From contig VBEQ01000250.1 of NCBI GenBank assembly GCA_005881235.1, positions 1-5,413 of the forward strand: a stretch of DNA of 5,413 nucleotides. The letters are read 5' to 3'. Both the position numbers and the translations under genes were made by a program. Origin of the DNA: Chloroflexota bacterium. Lineage in GTDB: Bacteria > Chloroflexota > Dormibacteria > CF-121. Of the stretch, positions 1 through 5,394 are shown in pieces. The notes beneath the pieces are model-generated. The model had not been told where the DNA came from. It searched no databases and was given only the letters and a program-made list of their open reading frames with translations. Numbering within the stretch: position 1 is the stretch's first letter; each line of letters begins with the position of its first letter.

Positions 1-1179
1 TAACTCCGGATCGGCCGGTTGGTCGGGCAGTGCCGCGACGCCCTTTCGGAGCTGCTTCCAATCGCGTCGCGCCAAGCCGGGTAAGACCAGTTCGGCGCGC
101 GGCTGTGCGTCGGCGGTCAATGCGGGCGCGCGAGAGGCCTCGACCAGCCGCTCGACCAGGTCGATGTAGCGGTCCGAGCGCATGTCGAGCACCAGCCGGG
201 CACGTGCCTCCTCGCTCTCCGCCTGGAGCTCGGCTGCGAGATCGGCCAGCGTCGCGGCGTCGTCCTCGGCCAGTGCGCTGCTCCGTGACCGAACGCGTTG
301 CGCCATGACCTGACGGTCGCGGACGCTCCCGAGTCCGGAGCCGAGCCAGCGAAGGTCCTCGCGCAGGGCGTTAGCCCACTCGGTGTCGAGCAAGGTTCGA
401 AAGGTACGGAGTTGCGAGCGCAGCCGACGGGTGGCGACGCGGGCACGGTGTACGTCCTCGGGGTCATCACCAAGCCGCACCCCGGGGTCGTGGCGCATCA
501 GGCTCGCGACCGACACCGCGATGGTGTGGCGCACCACCTCGCCCGCGGTCGACGCTGGCGTCAGCGCCAGCGGGTCGACTTCCGGCACCGCGGTCGCCCG
601 CGCGCCGAGCGCCCGCACCAGCTTGGAGGTTGGATCTTCGTCCGCCGCCCCGGCGCCGCGAAGACGGGCGAGGATGGGGTCGAGCAGCCGGTCGGCCGAC
701 TGATCCTTCAGCTCGACCTCCACCTCGCGGAAGCGGTTCTGCACGCGCAGGCCCTGGATCACCGAGACGTCGTCATCGACCACCTCGGCCAGCAGGGTTC
801 CGTCGCGGTTCTTGAGCTGGACCCGGCGACGCAGGGTCGAGAGGCTGGCGACGGGCACCAGGCTCGCCCTCCGAACATAGGCGATAACCAGCGCGGTGGC
901 GGCGTCAGGCGGCCGGCCCGCATCGCCGGGGAACTCGAGCTCTCGACGGGTGAGAGCCGGTCCGTCGCTGGTCGATGGCAACTTCAGCGTCCAACCTTCG
1001 CCCTGCCGGATCCGAAGATTCGCACCCCAGCGGGCCAGGCGGAGGTCGGGGGTGTCGTAGTACACGGTTTCAAGGCGCCGCTCATCGACGGGGCTGGTTT
1101 CGACGGCGGCCGCGACGTCCTCGAGGTCCGGGAGCGAGAAGACCGCCGGGGCGGCGAGCTTGACCTCGCGCTCAAGCAT
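1..1179 (-). CDS. CYTH-CHAD domain protein (triphosphate tunnel fold plus polyphosphate-binding CHAD), 3' end beyond window
   Basis: The reading frame is open from ATG at 1179 to the left edge (393 codons, no stop), so the C-terminus is missing. Residues 1-200 form a CYTH domain. Its ExExK signature is E3, E5, K7, followed by YYDTPDLRLAR (40-50), LRIR (55-58), WTLKLP (63-68) and the acidic strand EVEVEL (152-157). Residues from about 212 on form the start of a CHAD domain, with DVHRARVATRRLRS (242-255, including H244) and WLGSGLGSVRD (278-288). CYTH enzymes bind or hydrolyse triphosphates in a metal-containing tunnel; CHAD domains are basic helical bundles that attach to polyphosphate granules. 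The ATG overlaps the ppk1 stop by 8 bases (ATGCTTGA), which indicates translational coupling within one operon; no strong Shine-Dalgarno site is seen. The family usually has about 500 residues, so roughly the last 100 or more are outside. A role as inorganic triphosphatase or polyphosphate-granule protein is inferred; the domain call is secure. Confidence 0.93.
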   Translation of the reverse strand, partial: MLEREVKLAAPAVFSLPDLEDVAAAVETSPVDERRLETVYYDTPDLRLARWGANLRIRQGEGWTLKLPSTSDGPALTRRELEFPGDAGRPPDAATALVIAYVRRASLVPVASLSTLRRRVQLKNRDGTLLAEVVDDDVSVIQGLRVQNRFREVEVELKDQSADRLLDPILARLRGAGAADEDPTSKLVRALGARATAVPEVDPLALTPASTAGEVVRHTIAVSVASLMRHDPGVRLGDDPEDVHRARVATRRLRSQLRTFRTLLDTEWANALREDLRWLGSGLGSVRDRQVMAQRVRSRSSALAEDDAATLADLAAELQAESEEARARLVLDMRSDRYIDLVERLVEASRAPALTADAQPRAELVLPGLARRDWKQLRKGVAALPDQPADPEL

Positions 1180-3382
1180 CCGGCGCGGATCCGTTCGTCG
1201 AGGCCGCGCGGGCTTCGGCCAGTTGCTCGAAGACCTGTTGCGCGTTGACGCCGTTGGCGGCCGGGTGCTTCGACCAGGAACCGTCGGCGTGCAGGTCCCA
1301 GGCGAGCACGTCATCCTCCAGCTCGACATCGAGGAGTTGGGCGAGGCGTTCCTGCAGCGCGGGATCTAGGACGGGCACCATGGCCTCCACCCGCCGATCG
1401 AGGTTGCGGGGCATGAGGTCCGACGATCCGAGGTAGAACTCGGCCGCGTCGCCGTCCGGGCCGAATCGAAAGATTCGCGAGTGCTCGAGGAAACGGCCTA
1501 CCAGCGAGCGGACTCGGATTCGCTCCGAAAGACCGGGCACGCCGGGGCGCAGGCTGCAGAGACCGCGGACGATCAGATCGATCTCCGTCCCGGATTGTGA
1601 GGCGGCATAGAGCGCCTCGACGATCTCCGGATCGACCAGGCTGTTGACCTTGAGAACGATGCGACCGCCGCCAGGCCGAGCCGCCTCCCGACGGATGAGG
1701 CGGATGATGTTGGAGCGCAGTCCGACGGGGGCGACCAGCAAGCGTCCGAAGCGACGCTGGCGGCTGTAACCGGTAAGGAAGTTGAACAGCTCCGACACGT
1801 CGGAGCCGAGCTCGGGATCGGCGGAGAGGAGGCCGACGTCTTCGTAGATCTGCGCCGTCTTGGGGTTGTAGTTGCCGGTACCCACGTGCACGTAGCGCCG
1901 AATCTCCTCCCCCTCTCGACGCACGACGAGCGCCACCTTGGCGTGCGTCTTGAGCCCGACAACCCCATAGACGACGTGTACCCCGACCTGCTCGAGCGCC
2001 TGCGCCCAGGCGATGTTCGCCTGTTCGTCGCCACGCGCTTTGAGCTCGACCAGAGCCACGACCTGCTTACCGCTCTCAGCCGCCCGGATGAGCGCTCGGA
2101 CGATGGGGCTCACCGGACCCGAGGTCCGGTAGAGCGTCTGCTTGATCGCGAGGACGTCGGGATCCCTGGCCGCCTGGTCGATGAACGCCTCAGCGGAGGT
2201 GGCAAAGGAGTCGTACGGATGGTGGACGAGGATGTCGCCGTCATTGAGCGCGTCGAAAATATCGGCCTGCTCCACGCCGGCACCCTGAAGTCGGCGCTGC
2301 GTGACCGGGGTCCACGGCTCGTCCTTGAGGTCGGGACGATCGAGGGCATAGATCGCCCACAGGCTGCTCAAGTCGAGCAGGCCGTCGACGCGGTAGACAT
2401 CGGTGGGCTCTAGCTCGAGCTCGCGGACGAGCAGGTCGAGGACTTCGCCTGACATGGCAGCGTCGACCTCGAGTCGCACCACCTGGGCCCGGCGCTGCTG
2501 ACGGCGCAACTCGCTCTGGATCGCAGCGAGCAGGTCGGCCGCCTCTTCGTCGACGAGGTCGAGGTCGGCGTCGCGTGTCACGCGGAAGGGATGCTGGCTG
2601 ACGATCTCCATCCCGGGGAAGAGCACGTCAAGGTGCGCGGCGATCAACTGCTCGAGCGGGACGGAACGCCCGCCATCCGGCAGGGGAATGAAGCGAGGCA
2701 GCAACGGTGGGACTTTGACGCGGGCAAAACGCATTTGATGGCGCACGGGGTCGCGGACCATCACCGCCAGGTTGAGCGAGAGGTGCGAGATGTAGGGGAA
2801 CGGATGCGCCGGGTCGACGGCGAGCGGTGTGAGAACGGGAAAGATGCGGGCGCGAAACTCGGCGGCGAGGAAGTCACGGTCCGCCTCATCCAGCTGGGCC
2901 ACCCTGGCGATCGAGACCCCGTGCTGTTCGAGCGCGGGCGCCACCCGGTGCGTGAAGAGATCGGTGCTGCGCTCGAGCAGGCTGCTCGCTCGCTCGTGGA
3001 TGGCCCGCAGCTGCTCACCCGTGGTCATGCCATCGGGTGAGGTTTGGGGAAGAGCCGCGTGCGCCTGCTCCTTCAGTCCGGCGACGCGGACCTGGAAGAA
3101 CTGATCGACGTTCTCGCCGAGGATCGCGAGGAAGCGTACCCGCTCGAGCAGGGGCAGCGACTCATCCTGCGCCACCGCCAGGACACGCTCATCGAAATCG
3201 AGCTGGGAGAGCTCGCGGTTGATGTAGTGCGACTGAGTCGGCGACGGATGAGACAAGGCCTCCGGGGGCGCGACCGCACCTTGAAGTGTGGGCGACGGAA
3301 CAGGCGAAAACTGGCCGGACAGTGATGTTGGGCCGGCCTGGGCAGCCGAGGACGCCACAGATTGGAGTGGTGCTTCCCCCAC
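1172..3382 (-). CDS. ppk1: Polyphosphate kinase 1 (PPK1)
   Basis: PPK1 reversibly transfers the gamma-phosphate of ATP to a growing inorganic polyphosphate chain. At 736 residues it is longer than the usual ~690 because of a Ser/Pro/Ala-rich N-terminal extension (1-52). The N domain starts at YINRELSQLDF (53-63), with NVDQFF at 91-96. The first phospholipase D-like catalytic domain has DILVHHPYDSF (383-393), IKQTLYRT (413-420), R450, and the two key histidines H480 (KTHAK) and H499 (YVHVGTGNYN). Their 19-residue spacing equals that of E. coli H435/H454, so H480 is the likely phospho-acceptor. The second catalytic domain shows RFLEHSRIFRF (630-640) and GSSDLMPRNLDRRVE (652-666). The start is GTG at 3382-3380. 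It has no Shine-Dalgarno site but is preceded by a TATACT box, suggesting a leaderless mRNA. It is first in an operon with the overlapping CYTH-CHAD gene and divergent from the cyclase gene. Several N-domain positions differ from the common consensus (see findings). Confidence 0.97.
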   Translation of the reverse strand: MGEAPLQSVASSAAQAGPTSLSGQFSPVPSPTLQGAVAPPEALSHPSPTQSHYINRELSQLDFDERVLAVAQDESLPLLERVRFLAILGENVDQFFQVRVAGLKEQAHAALPQTSPDGMTTGEQLRAIHERASSLLERSTDLFTHRVAPALEQHGVSIARVAQLDEADRDFLAAEFRARIFPVLTPLAVDPAHPFPYISHLSLNLAVMVRDPVRHQMRFARVKVPPLLPRFIPLPDGGRSVPLEQLIAAHLDVLFPGMEIVSQHPFRVTRDADLDLVDEEAADLLAAIQSELRRQQRRAQVVRLEVDAAMSGEVLDLLVRELELEPTDVYRVDGLLDLSSLWAIYALDRPDLKDEPWTPVTQRRLQGAGVEQADIFDALNDGDILVHHPYDSFATSAEAFIDQAARDPDVLAIKQTLYRTSGPVSPIVRALIRAAESGKQVVALVELKARGDEQANIAWAQALEQVGVHVVYGVVGLKTHAKVALVVRREGEEIRRYVHVGTGNYNPKTAQIYEDVGLLSADPELGSDVSELFNFLTGYSRQRRFGRLLVAPVGLRSNIIRLIRREAARPGGGRIVLKVNSLVDPEIVEALYAASQSGTEIDLIVRGLCSLRPGVPGLSERIRVRSLVGRFLEHSRIFRFGPDGDAAEFYLGSSDLMPRNLDRRVEAMVPVLDPALQERLAQLLDVELEDDVLAWDLHADGSWSKHPAANGVNAQQVFEQLAEARAASTNGSAPDA

Positions 3383-3388
3383 GCAACC

Positions 3389-3394
3389 AGTATA
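3389..3394 (-). promoter_or_regulatory. Probable -10 box of the ppk1 operon, leaderless arrangement
   Basis: The minus strand reads TATACT, then GGTTGC, then the GTG start codon. A sigma-70 type -10 box six bases before the G of GTG puts the expected transcription start on or next to the start codon. No Shine-Dalgarno-like sequence lies in the preceding 20 bases. No good TTGACA-like -35 box is seen at 16-18 bases; an inverted repeat occupies that position, so an activator may be used. Confidence 0.55.
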
Positions 3395-3407
3395 GATAGG
3401 GCAACCT

Positions 3408-3427
3408 TGAGGGCCCTGGCGGCCTCA
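3408..3427. promoter_or_regulatory. Imperfect inverted repeat in the divergent intergenic region, possible operator
   Basis: The arms TGAGGGCC (3408-3415) and GGCCTCA (3421-3427) are complementary apart from one extra G in the left arm, with a 5-base spacer. The repeat covers the place where the ppk1 -35 box would sit and lies upstream of the cyclase gene. It could bind a dimeric regulator of one or both genes. In such GC-rich DNA chance is a real alternative. Confidence 0.25.
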
Positions 3428-3478
3428 GCCACGCGACAGCGCGGCAGATTCGCGCCGAAGGAGATCCCGCCGAGGCTG

Positions 3479-3484
3479 TACTAT
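3479..3484 (+). promoter_or_regulatory. Candidate -10 box for the cyclase gene
   Basis: TACTAT (3479-3484) matches the -10 consensus at four of six positions. It is the most A/T-rich hexamer of suitable form upstream of the start. The hexamer 17 bases further upstream (CGAAGG) does not resemble TTGACA. If used, it would give a leader of about 40 bases that contains the short inverted repeat GACC-GGC-GGTC (3493-3503) and the ribosome site. Confidence 0.25.
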
Positions 3485-3521
3485 CCGGAACGGACCGGCG
3501 GTCGGCCCGAAACGATTCGCT

Positions 3522-3526
3522 GGAGG
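3522..3526 (+). promoter_or_regulatory. Shine-Dalgarno site of the cyclase gene
   Basis: GGAGG ends five bases before GTG at 3532. It fixes this GTG as the start and contrasts with the neighbouring minus-strand genes, which have no such site. Confidence 0.8.
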
Positions 3527-3531
3527 TAATT

Positions 3532-4383
3532 GTGCCACTCTTTCTCGATCGCCACGATATCCCCGGCGTCACGGCCGTGGACCTCGCCATCGCCCACGCC
3601 CGCGACGTGCAGATCGAGAAGCAGTACGGCGTCCGCTACATCACCTACTGGTTCGATCCCAGCCGTGGGACCGCCTTCTGCCTGGCGGAGGGCCCGGACG
3701 CGATTGCGGTGGAGGCCGTTCACCGTGATTCGCACGGGCTGACGGCCTCTCGGATCATGCTCGTCGACCCACGCTCGGTGGGATCGTTCATGGGCGCGAT
3801 CCTCGAGCCGGAGCTCGGCGAACCCTTCGCGCACACCGCCTTCAGGGCAATTCTGTTCACCGACATCGAAGGTTCCACCGCGAGGACGATGCGCGTGGGC
3901 GATGCCGGCGCGATGCGGCTGCTTCGGGCGCACGACGCGATCGTCCGGGCGGCACTCGGCACCCACGGCGGGCTGGAAGTGAAGCACACCGGTGATGGGA
4001 TCATGGCCTCCTTCGCCTCGGTCACGGACGCAGTCCGGTGTGCTATCGAAATCCAGAGCAAAGTCGCCGAGCGCAACCGCGACCCCGCCGACCCTCTGCG
4101 GCTCCGGATGGGGGTCAGCTGCGGGGAGCCGGTGACGGAGGAGGGTGATCTCTTCGGCGCGGCCGTCGAGCTGGCGGCCCGCTTGTCCGCGCACGGTTAC
4201 GCCGGCGGCATCCTGGTGTCGAGCGCCGTCCGCGAGGTCTGCCTCGGCAAGGGGTTCGTCTTCGAGGACCACGGCTTAGCGGAATTGAAAGGCTTTGACG
4301 AACCCGTAAGACTGTACGGCGTCCGCGCCCAGGCCGCCCCGATAGGCCGCGATCACAAGGCGGCTGATTCGACCAAGGCCTGA
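3532..4383 (+). CDS. DUF4242 domain fused to class III adenylate/guanylate cyclase
   Basis: This 283-residue protein has no signal peptide or membrane segment and is probably cytoplasmic. Residues 1-80 match the DUF4242 family (the small metal-binding fold typified by Streptomyces SCO4226), seen in QYGVRYITYWFD (31-42), FCLAEGP (49-55) and VHRDSHG (63-69). Residues 104-265 are a class III cyclase. Metal-binding Asp pair: D111 (FTDIEGST) and D155 (KHTGDG), 44 apart as in studied cyclases. Substrate-selecting pair: K151 and D206, which favours ATP and hence cAMP. Transition-state Arg: R217 in ELAARL. The residue four before it, normally Asn, is E213, so turnover may be weak or altered. The catalytic domain must dimerise, with both halves contributed by one gene product. 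The start is GTG with GGAGG five bases upstream. It is divergent from ppk1 and convergent with the cupredoxin gene, 6 bases apart. A sensor role for the DUF4242 part is inferred from the fusion. Confidence 0.92.
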   Translation: MPLFLDRHDIPGVTAVDLAIAHARDVQIEKQYGVRYITYWFDPSRGTAFCLAEGPDAIAVEAVHRDSHGLTASRIMLVDPRSVGSFMGAILEPELGEPFAHTAFRAILFTDIEGSTARTMRVGDAGAMRLLRAHDAIVRAALGTHGGLEVKHTGDGIMASFASVTDAVRCAIEIQSKVAERNRDPADPLRLRMGVSCGEPVTEEGDLFGAAVELAARLSAHGYAGGILVSSAVREVCLGKGFVFEDHGLAELKGFDEPVRLYGVRAQAAPIGRDHKAADSTKA

Positions 4384-4389
4384 GCCCGC

Positions 4390-4947
4390 CTACAACTTCG
4401 TTCCCAGAGACGGCTCGCCCCCGTTGACGACCTGAAACGTCGCCCACATTCCTCCGGACTCATGCCCGATGAGCAGGCAAGCGAACCGGCCGACAAAAGG
4501 AGCGCCCGGCGTGAAGCGAAAGGTCTTTTTTTCTCCTGCAGTCACGAATCCGGTTCCGGTTGGATCGGGCAGACTCGCGCCGGGGAACGCCGGGGTCTTT
4601 GCTTCGGGGCCTCGGACAACGGTGCAGGAATGCGCATAGGTGGCGGCCGGATCGTCATTGCAATGCACCGTCACGTCCCATCCCTTGGGAACCGTGATGA
4701 CGAGCGCGCCGTTCGTGTAGCCGTTGTAATTGAAATCGCTCGGAGTGCCCGGGACGTTGGCCACCATGGTCAAGGTCACAGTCCGGTTTGCCGCATCGAA
4801 TGACAGCGACTGACTCATCTCTGCAGATGGGAGCGGCCTGGCGACGACGGTTGCCAGTGGCGACGGCGATGCCAGCTGCGACGCGCTGCTACAGCCTGAC
4901 AGGATGATGACCCCCAGAACAATCAGCAACCATCGGCGACCACCCAT
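4390..4947 (-). CDS. Sulfocyanin-like blue-copper (cupredoxin) lipoprotein
   Basis: This 185-residue secreted lipoprotein begins with a short basic N-region and a hydrophobic stretch (about 6-15) that leads into the lipobox LSGC, with C19 as the lipidated cysteine. A Ser/Pro/Ala-rich linker follows (20-45). Residues 46-175 match the sulfocyanin-like domain: FNYNGYTNGALVITVPKGWDV (72-92), AHSCTVV (105-111), PAFPGA (119-124) and CLLIGHESGGMW (157-168). All four type-1 copper ligands are present: H106, C157, H162 and M167, with Cys-x4-His-x4-Met spacing. C96 and C108 flank H106 and could form a disulfide. The likely role is electron transfer or copper binding on the outer face of the membrane. 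The start is ATG at 4947, without a clear Shine-Dalgarno site. The gene ends tail to tail with the cyclase gene (stops 6 bases apart, no terminator visible). An IS remnant lies directly upstream, so its original promoter may have been lost. Confidence 0.88.
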   Translation of the reverse strand: MGGRRWLLIVLGVIILSGCSSASQLASPSPLATVVARPLPSAEMSQSLSFDAANRTVTLTMVANVPGTPSDFNYNGYTNGALVITVPKGWDVTVHCNDDPAATYAHSCTVVRGPEAKTPAFPGASLPDPTGTGFVTAGEKKTFRFTPGAPFVGRFACLLIGHESGGMWATFQVVNGGEPSLGTKL

Positions 4948-4956
4948 CGCGAGAAG

Positions 4957-4962
4957 ATCTTA
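4957..4962 (-). promoter_or_regulatory. Candidate -10 box for the cupredoxin gene
   Basis: The minus strand reads TAAGAT, nine bases before the ATG at 4947, and overlaps the stop codon of the truncated transposase frame. Since no Shine-Dalgarno site is seen, a very short leader or leaderless transcript is possible. The match to TATAAT is only four of six and no -35 box is evident. Confidence 0.25.
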
Positions 4963-5283
4963 AGCGCGCGAGGAGCCAGTCGGTGGCCGCACTCCGTTTT
5001 CAGCCGAAGAGGCGGCTGGAAGCGGGCCCCAGAACGGCTTGGAGCGCCGCATCTCCAGCACCTTCACCTCGATCAACGCCGGCATCTGATGCGGGCACAT
5101 CGTCGGCCGCTGCGACCGGTTGCCCATCCCCTCCATCCCTTCCCGTTCGTAGCGAGCCAGCCAGGCATGGACTGTTTGCCGGCTCACTGCCCAGTCCCGC
5201 GCCACCTCCGTCACCGTGCGACCGTCGCTGAGGACCGCCTTGACCGCCTTGTACCGCTGCTCTCCCACGCTCAACTCCTTCAT
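4960..5283 (-). pseudogene. Truncated IS481-type transposase, N-terminal helix-turn-helix part only
   Basis: From ATG at 5283 the frame encodes 107 residues. Residues 1-87 match the N-terminus of IS481-type transposases: VGEQRYKAV (6-14), a helix-turn-helix at about 22-45 containing VSRQTVHAWLARYE, then NRSQRP (55-60), CPHQMP (63-68) and RRSKPFWGP (79-87). Full-length members continue after WGP with an RR-type segment and a DDE integrase core, for about 300 or more residues in all. Here similarity ends near position 5022 and about 20 unrelated residues lead to a stop at 4960. The other two frames do not restore the family sequence, so this is a deletion or replacement rather than a simple frameshift. 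An alternative start is GTG at 5268, preceded by AAGGAG six bases upstream; TTG at 5298 is also in frame. With no catalytic domain it cannot transpose by itself, though it could still bind the end repeats. Confidence 0.85.
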
Positions 5284-5292
5284 GCGCAGGAG

Positions 5293-5384
5293 TGTCAAGC
5301 ATCAGCCGAAACCGGTGTAAGGGATCAGCCGAAACTGTGTAAAGCATCAGCCGAACCCGTTTTGTCGGGTATCAGCCGGATTCG
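5293..5384. repeat. Four directly repeated ~22-base end repeats with core ATCAGCCGA
   Basis: The copies start at 5293, 5316, 5338 and 5363 (steps of 23, 22 and 25 bases). Each has the form TGT, four variable bases (often AAGC or AAGG), the core ATCAGCCGA and then about six more bases. The cores are at 5301-5309, 5324-5332, 5346-5354 and 5371-5379 (the last ends in G). Such sub-terminal repeats at the transposase-proximal end of IS481-type elements are probably transposase-binding sites. The spacing of about two helical turns would put bound proteins on one face of the DNA. Confidence 0.85.
5355..5370. other. Perfect 5-bp hairpin between end repeats 3 and 4
   Basis: ACCCG (5355-5359) and CGGGT (5366-5370) flank the six-base loop TTTTGT. 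It lies 25 bases downstream of the tRNA 3' end in the minus-strand sense. It is not followed by a T-run on that strand, so it is a poor intrinsic terminator. It may simply be part of the IS end. Confidence 0.35.
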
Positions 5385-5394
5385 TACAGGTGTC

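Larger units (their letters stand above)
5023..5388 (-). mobile_element. IS481-type insertion sequence remnant, one end only
   Basis: The remnant holds the transposase-upstream end of the element (about 5284-5388, with four end repeats) plus the first ~260 bases of the transposase gene. The outer boundary is placed at 5388 because the minus strand there reads TGTACGAATCCGGCTGAT: it begins with TGT, as IS481 ends do, and carries the repeat core. The inner boundary (about 5022) is where transposase similarity stops. The DDE core and the opposite end are absent. The element lies 6 bases from the tRNA 3' end. Both boundaries are estimates. Confidence 0.65.

Noticed and set aside
298..1248. Plus-strand open frame of 316 codons
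   Set aside because: It is antisense to the CYTH-CHAD gene and the ppk1 3' end, which have clear conserved motifs. Its composition (Arg, Gly, Ala, Pro) is typical of a GC-rich shadow frame, and no family motif is seen.
1886..2413. Plus-strand open frame of 175 codons within ppk1
   Set aside because: It is antisense to the catalytic core of PPK1 (H480/H499 region) and has no recognisable motif or ribosome site.
3073..3432. Minus-strand frame of 119 codons spanning the ppk1 start region
   Set aside because: It overlaps ppk1 in another frame and encodes an Arg/Ser/Pro-rich sequence with no conserved motif.
3481..4272. Minus-strand open frame of 263 codons opposite the cyclase
   Set aside because: The plus strand carries intact cyclase motifs and a ribosome site. 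The antisense product shows no domain, only a mirror of codon bias.
4526..4532. Plus-strand T-run as a terminator for the cyclase transcript
   Set aside because: No GC-rich stem precedes it, it lies about 140 bases beyond the stop, and it is explained as Lys codons of the cupredoxin gene on the other strand.
5000..5347. Minus-strand frame of 115 codons overlapping the transposase
   Set aside because: It is a shifted frame of the transposase region. The helix-turn-helix and CPHQMP motifs are in the other frame.
5293..5384. CRISPR-like array
   Set aside because: The repeats are about 22 bases with essentially no spacers and degenerate edges, and they lie directly upstream of an IS481-type transposase start, so they are IS end repeats.
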